Shown here: piece after piece, positions 16,749-24,078 of the stretch
Layout: each line of letters starts with the position of its first letter
Position numbering within the stretch: the first letter of the stretch is position 1
Assembly: GCA_947259585.1 (NCBI GenBank)
Contig: CAMYMV010000009.1
Location: forward strand, 1-32,768
Reading direction: 5' to 3'
DNA length: 32,768 bases
Source: an uncultured Gemmatimonadales bacterium
GTDB taxonomy: Bacteria > Gemmatimonadota > Gemmatimonadetes > Palauibacterales > Palauibacteraceae
Notes under the pieces: generated by a model
Database searches by the model: none
What the model was told of the DNA's origin: nothing
Seen by the model: the letters and a program-made list of their open reading frames with translations, nothing else
Made by a program: the position numbers and the translations under genes

Positions 16749-17215
16749 CGTTGGTTCAGCTCGGCAGGGTGCCTTCCGAGCCGGAGGCGTCGGTCTCCCT
16801 CGAGGAGGGGATGGACTTCTCGGCCGTGCTCGCCGAGACGATGGGTGTGGGCCGGGCGCTTCCGCCGCCGCCCGAGTGGGCCGAGCCCCCCGCGGATCTC
16901 GCCGAGCGGGCCCGGCGGGCGATGTACGAGATCTCGGATCCGGAATTCGCGATATCGCTCGCAGATCTGGGTTTGATCTACGGGGTGTCGGCCGATGAGA
17001 CGATCGGCGTGGTCACCGTCGAGCTGACATTCACCGCCACGGCGTGCCCGTGCACCGACTTCATTAAGTGGGATGTGCGGGACCGCCTGCTCCGGGAGCC
17101 CGGGGTCGAGCGAGTCGACGTGGAGGTCGTCTGGGATCCTCCATGGACCACGGCTCGGATCAGTGCGCGGGGTCGCCGGATCCTCGAGGACGCCGGCATT
17201 GCGCTGATCACTTGA
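16745..17215 (+). CDS. paaD: PaaD MIP18-domain protein lacking the zinc ribbon
   Basis: About 156 residues. A poorly conserved first 55 residues precede a MIP18/DUF59 domain: M-Y-E-I-S-D-P-E-F, L-A-D-L-G-L-I-Y-G, and the T-A-C-P-C-T-D-F motif, ending with V-V-W-D-P-P-W-T-T and G-R-R-I-L-E-D-A-G-I. In E. coli PaaD the same domain is followed by a four-cysteine zinc ribbon; this protein stops just before that point. PaaD is thought to help iron-sulfur or diiron assembly for the epoxidase or its reductase. GTG 16745 overlaps the paaA stop (GTGA), so the longer open frame from 16640, which lies inside paaA, is not used. See the zinc-ribbon gene at 18415. Confidence 0.82.
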   Translation: MTLVQLGRVPSEPEASVSLEEGMDFSAVLAETMGVGRALPPPPEWAEPPADLAERARRAMYEISDPEFAISLADLGLIYGVSADETIGVVTVELTFTATACPCTDFIKWDVRDRLLREPGVERVDVEVVWDPPWTTARISARGRRILEDAGIALIT

Positions 17216-17269
17216 ACGCTGCGCCACACGACGGCCCCCCGACGGCCTGCCCAACCACAGGGAGGACAG

Positions 17270-17506
17270 ATGGCTGATGGCGATCGACTCTGGGAGGTGT
17301 TCGCTCGTCGCAAGAGAGCGGACCATTTCGAGCACATCGGCTGCGTCGAAGCGCCGAACCCGGACCTGGGCAGGGTCTACGCGTGGCAGACGTACGACGA
17401 GGCGAAGTGGTTCGAGATGATCGTGGCGCCCCGCGACGCGTTCCACCCCGTCAACCGGGCCGAGCAGCCCTTCACGCTGCACCCTTCGGCCGAAGCGCTC
17501 ACCTGA
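17270..17506 (+). CDS. paaB: phenylacetyl-CoA epoxidase subunit PaaB (short)
   Basis: A 78-residue protein; E. coli PaaB has 95. The recognisable core is W-E-V-F-A-R-R-K followed by H-F-E-H-I-G-C-V-E-A and later F-E-M-I-V-A-P-R-D, matching the Y-E-V-F-V-R-G-K ... H-V-G-S pattern of PaaB. It is a small structural or regulatory subunit that bridges PaaA-PaaC dimers. AGGGAGGAC lies just upstream of the ATG at 17270. It sits between paaD and paaC, with gaps of 54 and 28 bp, in one transcription unit. The C-terminal third is shorter than usual. Confidence 0.82.
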   Translation: MADGDRLWEVFARRKRADHFEHIGCVEAPNPDLGRVYAWQTYDEAKWFEMIVAPRDAFHPVNRAEQPFTLHPSAEALT

Positions 17507-17534
17507 TCGGGCGGCACCGGAAGGAAGATTCAGG

Positions 17535-18368
17535 GTGACGGAAGAAGGCAAGTACTCGAAGGCGGCCGACCTGTCCGAGGAGCTTCGGGAGCACCTCGGA
17601 TCCCTCATCCTGGTCCTGGCGGACAACAAGCGGCTGCTGGGCATGCGCTACTCCGACTGGATCCTCGGCGCACCGGCCCTGGAGGCGGGCATCGCCTGCT
17701 CGGCCATGGCCCAGGACGAGTGGGGTCATGGTCGCATCTTCTACGCCATGCTGCGCGAATTCGGCCAGGACCCGAACCAGCTGGAGCACGGGCGTGAGTC
17801 GCCGGAGTATCGAAGCAGCGAGCTGCTGGACGGCCCGGCCGCTGGTTGGACGGACCTTCTGGCGCTCAACCTGCTCCTGGACTCGGCGCTCTCCGTTCAG
17901 TTCGAGGCGATGGCGGAGAGCCGGTTCGAGCCCGTGCATTACAAGGTCAGCAAGCTGCTCGACGAGGAGCGTTTCCACTTCGAGCATGGCCGCGGTTGGG
18001 TAGCACGACTCGGGAGCACCGAGTCGGGTCGCGAGGCGATGCAGGGTGCCTTCGCTCCGGTATGGGAGGCGTGCGTCCGCTGGTTCGGGCCCGACGATGA
18101 CGAAGTCGCGCGCGCCCTTTGTGATGGAGGCATTACCGACAAGGATGCGGCTGGCCTGAGAGCGCGCTGGCTCGAGCGCGTGGCGCCCGTCGTCGAGAGC
18201 GTGGGACTAGGGCTGGCCGAGGAGGACGGTGGCGCCTGGCGCAGCAGGACGGAACCGGCCTGGGAGGGATGGGACCCGGATGTCCGTCGAGGCCGCGGAG
18301 GAGGCCCCGACGCCGACACGCTGGTCCGGGTGCGGGGCGACAAGAACCGCCCACTGTTGATGGACTGA
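17535..18368 (+). CDS. paaC: phenylacetyl-CoA epoxidase subunit PaaC
   Basis: A 277-residue ferritin-like protein paired with PaaA. The start of its first helix, L-A-D-N-K-R-L-L-G-M-R, aligns with E. coli PaaC L-G-D-N-A-L-V-L-G-Q-R, which fixes the identity. In E. coli PaaC the metal ligands are lost, yet here both ExxH motifs remain: Q-D-E-W-G-H at 60-65 and E-E-R-F-H at 144-148. The first glutamate position is occupied by K32 or R33, so the site is incomplete. The C-terminal 40 residues are glycine- and arginine-rich. The GTG start at 17535 has only GGAAGG about 9 bases upstream. Confidence 0.82.
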   Translation: MTEEGKYSKAADLSEELREHLGSLILVLADNKRLLGMRYSDWILGAPALEAGIACSAMAQDEWGHGRIFYAMLREFGQDPNQLEHGRESPEYRSSELLDGPAAGWTDLLALNLLLDSALSVQFEAMAESRFEPVHYKVSKLLDEERFHFEHGRGWVARLGSTESGREAMQGAFAPVWEACVRWFGPDDDEVARALCDGGITDKDAAGLRARWLERVAPVVESVGLGLAEEDGGAWRSRTEPAWEGWDPDVRRGRGGGPDADTLVRVRGDKNRPLLMD

Positions 18369-18414
18369 CTCTCGACAGAGCCTGCCGAGCCATGGACTGG
18401 AGCCCAGTGGAACC

Positions 18415-18693
18415 GTGAACTCCGGTGGAGATGACCGGCCGGGTGGCCGTAACGATCGCGCGCCGAGCGCCGAGCTCGGCCGACCGCTTCGTACGGAGGA
18501 GCTTCCCCCGGCGATCAAATGCCCCTTCTGCGGCAGCGAGGAGAGCGAGCAGTTTTCCACCTTCGGCAGCTCGCTGTCCCTGAGCCAGTACTACTGCAAC
18601 GGCTGCCGCACCGTCTTCGAAGCCTTCAAGTGGAGGGAGCGCGAGTCGGAGGCGGCGAAGGCCGCGGATCCCGACGCGCGCCGAGAAGACTGA
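18415..18693 (+). CDS. stand-alone PaaD-type zinc ribbon protein
   Basis: A 92-residue protein. After about 33 polar, disordered-looking residues comes C-P-F-C-G-S-E-E, then F-S-T-F-G-S-S, then Y-Y-C-N-G-C-R-T-V-F-E-A-F-K. This is the same pattern as the C-terminal zinc ribbon of E. coli PaaD (C-P-R-C, S-E-F-G-S-T, Y-R-C-x-x-C-R-E-P-F-D-Y-F-K). Four cysteines in two CxxC pairs would bind one zinc. Its position 46 bp after paaC, together with the lack of a ribbon in the PaaD of the same cluster, indicates a split PaaD. GTG 18415 is the first start; its ribosome-binding site is weak, so the N-terminal tail is uncertain. Confidence 0.8.
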   Translation: MNSGGDDRPGGRNDRAPSAELGRPLRTEELPPAIKCPFCGSEESEQFSTFGSSLSLSQYYCNGCRTVFEAFKWRERESEAAKAADPDARRED

Positions 18694-18697
18694 GCCG

Positions 18698-19267
18698 TTG
18701 CCCGGTAGCCTGAGGTCCAAGCTCCCCGAGCTCCTCGTCGAGGCGTTTTCCGTGATGTTGGCGGTTCTGGTGGCCCTCGCCGTGGACGCGTGGCGCGAAG
18801 ACCGGACGAACCAGGAGCTGGCGGATCTCGCCCGAACGAGCATTCTCGACGAAGCCAGAGGGAACCTCGAGGAAGTCCGAAGCACGCGCGCCGACCATAT
18901 CGCCGTTCTCGAGGCGCTGGCGAGCGAAGTCGCCACACTGGAAGGCGGCGGCGACTCCGCGCAGGTCGGCTTCAACTTCGCCCTTCTCTCCTCGGCGGCC
19001 TGGCAGACGGCGCAGGTCACACGCGCCACGCAGTTCCTCGACTTCGACTGGGTCCGCCGCATCGCGCGACTGTACCACCTGCAGGAGCTCTACGACGACC
19101 GGCAGGCGGCTGTCGTAGACATGATGGGGGCGATCGGCGGCGAGCCGGAGGAGGCGGCCAGGCAGCTCGAGACGATAGGTGGCCGCATCCGGATCGTGCT
19201 CAGCCTCCAGGACGGCCTGATCGACGCCTACGAGCAGGTGCTCGCGGAGGTAGCGGGCGACGACTGA
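18698..19267 (+). CDS. DUF6090-like single-span membrane protein
   Basis: A 189-residue protein. An N-terminal amphipathic stretch leads into one membrane helix (about 14-30, F-S-V-M-L-A-V-L-V-A-L-A-V), immediately followed by D-A-W-R-E-D-R and a long helical extracytoplasmic or cytoplasmic region. This layout, helix then N/D-x-W-x-E-x-R, resembles the DUF6090 family of bacterial membrane proteins of unknown function. The proposed start is TTG 18698, 4 bases after the zinc-ribbon stop; it keeps the conserved L-P-E-L-L-V-E segment, whereas the next start (GTG 18752 or ATG 18755) would cut into the helix. The hairpins at its end suggest it closes the paa transcription unit. Confidence 0.55.
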   Translation: MPGSLRSKLPELLVEAFSVMLAVLVALAVDAWREDRTNQELADLARTSILDEARGNLEEVRSTRADHIAVLEALASEVATLEGGGDSAQVGFNFALLSSAAWQTAQVTRATQFLDFDWVRRIARLYHLQELYDDRQAAVVDMMGAIGGEPEEAARQLETIGGRIRIVLSLQDGLIDAYEQVLAEVAGDD

Positions 19268-19324
19268 CAGCGCGTCGCTCCCGCGCTGTCGCCGTCAGGC
19301 TCCGACCGGTAGGATCCTCGGAGC
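19266..19324 (+). terminator. tandem hairpins ending the paa block
   Basis: Two perfect inverted repeats follow each other. GACAGCGCG (19266-19274) pairs with CGCGCTGTC (19282-19290) over a 7-base loop and overlaps the stop codon of the preceding gene. GCTCCGA (19299-19305) pairs with TCGGAGC (19318-19324) over a 12-base loop. Neither has a T-tract, as is common in GC-rich genomes, so termination strength is uncertain. Confidence 0.5.
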
Positions 19325-19397
19325 GCCAAAGCCGTGCCGTCCGTCGACGGCCCAGGACGGCCCGATCTCGAATCCACCCCAGACAGGCACTCGGACG

Positions 19398-20075
19398 ATG
19401 GCGACGAGATACTTCACGCCCAAGACATTCGGGTTTCTCCAGGATCTGAAGAAGAACAACAACCGGCCCTGGTTCACGGCGAACAAGGGCAGGTACGAGG
19501 AGGATATCAAGGAACCCGCACTCCAGTTCATCGAGGCCTTCGAGCCCAAGCTCGCCAAGATCAGCCCCCACTTCCACGCCGGCCGCCGCTCGTTCTTCCG
19601 GATCTACCGAGATACGCGGTTCTCGAAGGACAAGAGTCCCTATAAGACGCACGCCGGGATCCAGTTCCGTCACGAGGCGTGCGGTAACGACGTGCACGCG
19701 CCAGGCTTCTACCTGCACATCGAGTCGGGGCACAGCGGGGTTGGTTGCGGGGTGTGGCATCCCGATTCGAAATCGCTCCTGAAGATCCGGGAGTCGATCG
19801 TCGAGGAACCCGCCAGTTGGAAGAAGGCGAAGGGGGCGAAGCGGTTCAAGGAGACGTTCGAGCTGGGTGGGGAATCCCTTAAGACGGCGCCGCGTGGATT
19901 CGACAAGGAGCATCCGCTCATCGAGGACCTTCGCCGCAAGGACTTCGTGTGCTGGGCGAGCCTGAGCCAGAAAGCCGTGACCAGCCCCGACTTTCTGGAC
20001 GATTTCACGGCACTCTGTCGGGCCGCCGCGCCCTTCCAGCGCTGGCTGTGTGACGCGATCGGCGTCCCGTTCTGA
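19398..20075 (+). CDS. DUF2461 family protein
   Basis: A 225-residue soluble protein of the DUF2461 (TIGR02453) family, whose function is unknown. Typical features are F-G-F-L-Q-D-L-K-K-N-N-N-R-P-W-F near the N-terminus, R-I-Y-R-D-T-R-F-S-K-D-K-S-P-Y-K-T in the first third, and G-F-Y-L-H-I-E in the middle. Length is normal for the family. The ATG at 19398 starts M-A-T-R-Y-F; its ribosome-binding site is weak. The 3' end overlaps the start of the methyltransferase by 26 bases, so they are likely co-translated. Confidence 0.85.
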   Translation: MATRYFTPKTFGFLQDLKKNNNRPWFTANKGRYEEDIKEPALQFIEAFEPKLAKISPHFHAGRRSFFRIYRDTRFSKDKSPYKTHAGIQFRHEACGNDVHAPGFYLHIESGHSGVGCGVWHPDSKSLLKIRESIVEEPASWKKAKGAKRFKETFELGGESLKTAPRGFDKEHPLIEDLRRKDFVCWASLSQKAVTSPDFLDDFTALCRAAAPFQRWLCDAIGVPF

Positions 20076-20844
20076 GGGAGCGCCGAGGGACCTGAGCCGC
20101 GATCTCGCGCCGCTGGCGCCGTACGCCAGGGCACTGACCGATTACATGGCCGGCGACGAGGCGGCTACTCTCGTCGTTCACAGCAGCCTCGGCGAGTCCG
20201 ATGACCTTCCGGTCCGGGTATTCTTCCGGGATGAAGAGGACTTCTTCTCCTTCGAGCAGACCGCGCTCGAACTGTGCCGCGGCCGTGTTCTGGATGCCGG
20301 GGCGGGAACCGGCGTCCACGCCCTCGAGCTTCAGAGGCGAGGCTTCGAGGTCCGGGCGATAGACGTCCTCCCCGAGGCAGTGGCGATCATGCGGGTTAGG
20401 GGGGTCCTCGACGCCGTGCGCGCCGATCTGTTCGAGCACGAAGATGCGCGATTCGACACCCTGCTCATGCTCATGAACGGGATCGGTCCGGTCGGACGGA
20501 TCGGCGAGCTTCGGCGTTTCTTCGAGGCGGCTCGCCGACTGGTCGCTCCGAACGGCCAGATCCTCGTGGACTCTGGCGAGGCGATGATCTGCGAGCCTCG
20601 GGCTGGAGCACCCCGGCTCGTGTGGCCGCCACCCACGTCCGAGGGATATGGAGGCGAAGCCTGGATCCGGCTCGAGTACGCCGGTGAGATCGGGCCGCCG
20701 TTCCGGGAGCTCTATCTGGGAGTGGAGGAGATGATGACTCATGCGGCGCTCTGCGGCTGGCGCTGTGACATCGCCTTCACGGACGACTCCGGCGCCTACC
20801 TCGCCTGTCTGCGGCCGGGGCGCGCCATCACCCGACCCTCCTGA
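20050..20844 (+). CDS. class I SAM-dependent methyltransferase
   Basis: A 264-residue methyltransferase. The SAM-binding motif I is V-L-D-A-G-A-G-T-G at about 80-88, followed by the acidic end of strand 2 (A-I-D-V-L). Later L-M-L-M-N-G-I-G-P-V-G takes the place of motif IV. The N-terminal segment L-A-P-Y-A-R-A-L-T-D-Y-M-A-G-D appears conserved in this subgroup and supports the GTG start at 20050, even though this overlaps the upstream gene by 26 bases. The substrate is unknown. The stop codon TGA shares its last base with the ATG of the deaminase gene. Confidence 0.78.
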   Translation: MTRSASRSEGAPRDLSRDLAPLAPYARALTDYMAGDEAATLVVHSSLGESDDLPVRVFFRDEEDFFSFEQTALELCRGRVLDAGAGTGVHALELQRRGFEVRAIDVLPEAVAIMRVRGVLDAVRADLFEHEDARFDTLLMLMNGIGPVGRIGELRRFFEAARRLVAPNGQILVDSGEAMICEPRAGAPRLVWPPPTSEGYGGEAWIRLEYAGEIGPPFRELYLGVEEMMTHAALCGWRCDIAFTDDSGAYLACLRPGRAITRPS

Positions 20845-21878
20845 TGCCGGCGGAGCCCAGACCGTTCGTAACCGAGGCCTCCTGGCTCGAGCGACTGCCG
20901 AAGATCGAGCTGCACCTCCACCTGGAAGGCGCGATCCCGCTGGATGCCCTCTGGGAGCTCGTGATCAAGTACGGCGGCGACCCCGATGTCCCGTCGCTTG
21001 CCACGCTCGCCGACCGCTTCGCCTACCGGGACTTTCCCCACTTCATCCAGACCTGGCACTGGAAGAACCGGTTTCTGCGCGAGTACGAGGACTTCGCCTT
21101 CATCGCTCGACGTGTCGGCGAGGATCTCGCCGCCCAGGGCGTTCGCTACGCGGAGGTCTTCTTCTCGCCACCGGACTTCGAGCGATACGGCCTGGAGCCG
21201 CAGGGTTTGGCCGAGCGGATACGGAGCGGTCTGGATGGAGTGGCCGGAATCCGTGTGGCACTCGTCGCCGATCTCGTTCGTGACACAGGCCCCGAGCAGG
21301 CGGATCGCACACTGGAGAAGGTCTCCGAGGTCAGGGACTGCGGCATCGTCGGCATCGGCCTCGGAGGCTCGGAGCACGAGTATCCGGCCGCCCTTTTCAA
21401 GGACGTGTTCGCCAAGGCGCGGCGGCTGGGATTCCGGACGACCGCTCATGCGGGCGAGGCGGCCGGGGCCGGCAGCGTCCGGGCGGCCGCCATCGAGCTG
21501 GAGGCGGACCGGATCGGGCATGCGACGAGGGCCGTCGAGGACCCCGGGCTCGTGGACGTTCTGGCGTCCAGGGGCACCCCCCTGGAGCTATGTCCCATCT
21601 CCAACGTGAGAACCGGCGTCATACCATCCCTGGACGCGCATCCGGTGCGCAGCTACTTCGATCGCGGGATGCTGGTCAGCGTGAACACCGACGATCCGAA
21701 GATGTTCGGCAACTCGCTGGCGGATGAGTACGCGGCGCTCCTACATCATCATGGGTTCACGCGCCTGGAGATCCGCGATCTGCTGGACCGGACGATCCGC
21801 AGCGCGTGGCTGGAATCCGACGAGAGGGATGACTTGAGACGAGAGCTGATGGCCGATCCGGGTTGGCGGGCGGCGTGA
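20844..21878 (+). CDS. adenosine deaminase-family amidohydrolase
   Basis: A 344-residue zinc enzyme that hydrolyses the 6-amino group of adenosine or a related compound. Metal ligands H24 and H26 lie in [12 protein letters not shown] carries the third metal histidine and the catalytic glutamate. R-I-G-H-A holds the catalytic histidine and V-N-T-D-D-P the final metal aspartate, so the active site is complete. Length is typical for bacterial adenosine deaminases. Aminodeoxyfutalosine deaminase of menaquinone synthesis is an alternative substrate assignment that cannot be excluded by eye. The start overlaps the upstream stop (TGATG) and the stop overlaps the next start (GTGA). Confidence 0.85.
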   Translation: MPAEPRPFVTEASWLERLPKIELHLHLEGAIPLDALWELVIKYGGDPDVPSLATLADRFAYRDFPHFIQTWHWKNRFLREYEDFAFIARRVGEDLAAQGVRYAEVFFSPPDFERYGLEPQGLAERIRSGLDGVAGIRVALVADLVRDTGPEQADRTLEKVSEVRDCGIVGIGLGGSEHEYPAALFKDVFAKARRLGFRTTAHAGEAAGAGSVRAAAIELEADRIGHATRAVEDPGLVDVLASRGTPLELCPISNVRTGVIPSLDAHPVRSYFDRGMLVSVNTDDPKMFGNSLADEYAALLHHHGFTRLEIRDLLDRTIRSAWLESDERDDLRRELMADPGWRAA

Positions 21879-22249
21879 ACGACGACTCCGCCGCCCGGCT
21901 GCGCGAGATCGCGGAGAGGAAGGGCGTCACGGGCGCCCAACGCCACATCTTTCTCTGCTGTGACCAGACGACCCCGAAGTGTTGCGACCGGGAGGCTTCG
22001 CTGGCGGCCTGGAAGTATCTGAAGCTCCGGCTGAAGGAGCTCGGCCTTTCATCGGCGGGCGGCGTGTGCCGGACGAAGGCCAACTGCCTGCGGATCTGCG
22101 AGGATGGCCCGGTTGCCGTCGTCTATCCCGACGGCACGTGGTACAGGGGCTGCCACCCGCCGGTCCTGGAGAGGGTGATCCAGGAGCATCTCATCAACGG
22201 ACGGGTCGTCGAGGAGCACCTCATCCTCGAGAATCCGCTCAGCGGGTAG
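21875..22249 (+). CDS. thioredoxin-like [2Fe-2S] ferredoxin
   Basis: A 124-residue cytoplasmic electron carrier. It shows H-I-F-L-C-C at 24-29, a further C-C at 36-37, and then [13 protein letters not shown] followed by [13 protein letters not shown]. The last segment is diagnostic of thioredoxin-like ferredoxins, also called Shethna or Aquifex-type. Four of these cysteines bind the cluster. I chose GTG 21875, which overlaps the deaminase stop (GTGA); TTG 21863 is in frame further upstream. It could supply electrons to an oxygenase, but nothing ties it to the paa cluster some 3.5 kb upstream. Confidence 0.82.
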   Translation: MNDDSAARLREIAERKGVTGAQRHIFLCCDQTTPKCCDREASLAAWKYLKLRLKELGLSSAGGVCRTKANCLRICEDGPVAVVYPDGTWYRGCHPPVLERVIQEHLINGRVVEEHLILENPLSG

Positions 22250-22287
22250 CGTTGGCCCGGGGCTTGCCGTCTGCGGCGAGGATGCGA

Positions 22288-23256
22288 ATGACCTGGATGA
22301 CGAGGACCTTTCGGCGAACGGTCGGCCTGGCTGCCGGCGCAGGCCTATTCGTGGGCTGCGGCGCGGGTGAGACGGGAGAGTCCGTCGAGCCGGCCGACGG
22401 GTCGGATGAAGCTCCGGCCGTCGCGACGAGCCAATCGGCCGAAGCGATCGGGGTCCAGCGGCGCGCTCGGGAGCTGGAGGCGGATGTCGAAGCCCGGCTG
22501 TCCGGCTACGACTCGATCCACGGAAGGGGCAAATCCGGCGATCTCGTCTACGCCTTCCACGCCTACTTCGATGGGGAGGATCTTCGTCTGATCCGCGAAC
22601 ATCAGGACTCGGGCGACTACGGTCACTCCGACAACGACTACTACTTCGTCGACGGCACCCTGACGTACTACGTGCAGGGTCAGATCTCCCGGACTCTGAA
22701 CCCGGACGGGCCGCCGACCTCCGATGCGATCGTGTTGCGGTTCTACTTCGGCCCGGAGGGTCGCCTCGACCATGCGGAGAAGACCCTGAACGGAGTCCCC
22801 GTGCCACTCGAGGGGTACGAGGAGCTGAGTGTGCGGCGAAGATCCGAGGCCCTTCGCGAGGCGGCGCTGGCCGGCGGAGGGGTGCAGGAGATCGCGGTCG
22901 GCAAGCCTCTGGGCCCGATTGCCGTCGTATTCGAGCCCGGAAGCCCCAGCGTCGTCCACGAGGGTAGCATCGTAGCTCGAGAGGTTCGGAACTACGTGGT
23001 CACCGCCGAAAGAGGCCAGCAGCTGTCTGTCGAACTCGACTCCGAGAGCCGCTACGTCCAGTTCGTCGTCCAGTTCGTCGGTCAGAGCGTCTACGACTCG
23101 AGGCGTTCCGATGAGCGCTCCTGGTCCGATGAGCTGCCCCGGGATGGGGACTACACGGTTCGGGTGTACCTGGGGCGGGGCGAGGCGGAGCGTGGCGGCT
23201 CGGCGGAGTACGAGCTGACGATCGGCCTGGCCGAAGGCTCCGAGCCCCCGAAGTAG
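22288..23256 (+). CDS. lipoprotein of unknown function
   Basis: About 322 residues. A lipoprotein signal ends in L-F-V-G-C-G, with the cysteine near residue 22, followed by an acidic, disordered stretch. The central part (Y-A-F-H-A-Y-F-D-G-E-D-L) resembles a beta-sheet domain, and the C-terminal 90 residues (Y-V-V-T-A-E-R-G-Q-Q-L and Y-T-V-R-V-Y-L-G) form a jelly-roll-like module similar to bacterial pre-peptidase C-terminal domains. Among three nearby ATGs (22282, 22288, 22297) the one at 22288 has GAGG at 6 bases. The frame is open much further upstream, through the ferredoxin gene, but that part is shadow sequence. No function can be assigned. Confidence 0.7.
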   Translation: MTWMTRTFRRTVGLAAGAGLFVGCGAGETGESVEPADGSDEAPAVATSQSAEAIGVQRRARELEADVEARLSGYDSIHGRGKSGDLVYAFHAYFDGEDLRLIREHQDSGDYGHSDNDYYFVDGTLTYYVQGQISRTLNPDGPPTSDAIVLRFYFGPEGRLDHAEKTLNGVPVPLEGYEELSVRRRSEALREAALAGGGVQEIAVGKPLGPIAVVFEPGSPSVVHEGSIVAREVRNYVVTAERGQQLSVELDSESRYVQFVVQFVGQSVYDSRRSDERSWSDELPRDGDYTVRVYLGRGEAERGGSAEYELTIGLAEGSEPPK

Positions 23257-23281
23257 AGCAGTACGTGTGAGGTAGATGCAG

Positions 23282-23308
23282 GAAGGGCGCGCCCCGGGCG
23301 CGCCCTTC
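23282..23308. terminator. bidirectional terminator hairpin
   Basis: GAAGGGCGCGCCC (23282-23294) is followed after one base by its exact reverse complement GGGCGCGCCCTTC (23296-23308), a 13-bp perfect inverted repeat. It lies between the convergent lipoprotein gene ending at 23256 and the DUF4136 gene ending at 23355, where a terminator for both strands is expected. The innermost pairs would open to form the loop. Confidence 0.75.
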
Positions 23309-23354
23309 TCCCGTCCGCGGCAGCCGGGTCCCGGCCGCCTTCCTTCGCTGCTCG

Positions 23355-23930
23355 CTAGCTGCCCTGCGACCCCGGCGGGAAGGTATCGAAGAGCTTTACG
23401 GCCGCCTTGTCGGCGTCGGCCTGGGCCTTCTCCGGCGGCCTGTTACCCTCGTCCAGCTCGCCCTGCGCCGAGCCCCACCAGATCAAGACGTTGCTCTGGG
23501 GGTCGAAGATGCCGACGACGAACGTACCCTCGTCCCACTCGTTCACGTAGGTCGTCGAGGTCGACATCCCGCCGCCCCAGCCCGGGCCGTACCAGCCGTA
23601 GCCCCAGCCGTAGTTGTTGCCGACCGTCTGCAGGCTCTGCTTCTGCTCGACGCTGGCGTGCCACGCGATGTCGAAGTCGGGGTCGGACGTCACCTCCTGG
23701 AACCCCTTCGCCTGCAGAGCCCGGTTCACGGCGGTCTTCACCCGCCCCTCGATGATCGAGTTGTAGACCTTCGGATCCTTCGCCTCGGCCGGAACCCTCT
23801 CGACCCACCGATAGGTGCGCATGGCCGCGAAGTTGGCGCTCGGATCGTAGTCGGACCTGTATGTGGTTCCGCTGCAGCCGGCCAGGCTCAGCGCTACCGT
23901 CCCGAAGGCGATCGCTTTCATTCCCCTCAT
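23355..23930 (-). CDS. DUF4136 lipoprotein
   Basis: A 191-residue lipoprotein. The signal ends in L-S-L-A-G-C-S, and the mature protein begins Y-R-S-D-Y-D-P-S-A-N-F, typical of DUF4136 (x-D-Y-D-x-x-x-x-F). It contains a glycine/tyrosine/tryptophan-rich loop (Y-G-W-G-Y-G-W-Y-G-P-G-W-G-G-G) and a later F-D-P-Q-S-N-V-L-I-W-W-G-S-A segment that matches the family's F-D-x-x-x-x-x-L-V-W-x-G pattern. The ATG at 23930 has GGAGGG at about 6 bases; GTG 23942 would include that site. Location is probably the periplasmic leaflet of the outer membrane. Confidence 0.82.
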   Translation of the reverse strand: MRGMKAIAFGTVALSLAGCSGTTYRSDYDPSANFAAMRTYRWVERVPAEAKDPKVYNSIIEGRVKTAVNRALQAKGFQEVTSDPDFDIAWHASVEQKQSLQTVGNNYGWGYGWYGPGWGGGMSTSTTYVNEWDEGTFVVGIFDPQSNVLIWWGSAQGELDEGNRPPEKAQADADKAAVKLFDTFPPGSQGS

Positions 23931-24078
23931 GTTGCCCTCCACGTGCAGGTAGAATCTCTGGTGTCCCGTTGTTCGTGCCGTTGGGTTCGGTCGCCTCTTA
24001 AGACCAAAGCGGTCGGGCGCCGCAATACTAGGGCGGAGTCAGATGCCGAGCGAGAGATGCGGTGCGGCGCTGCCACGC

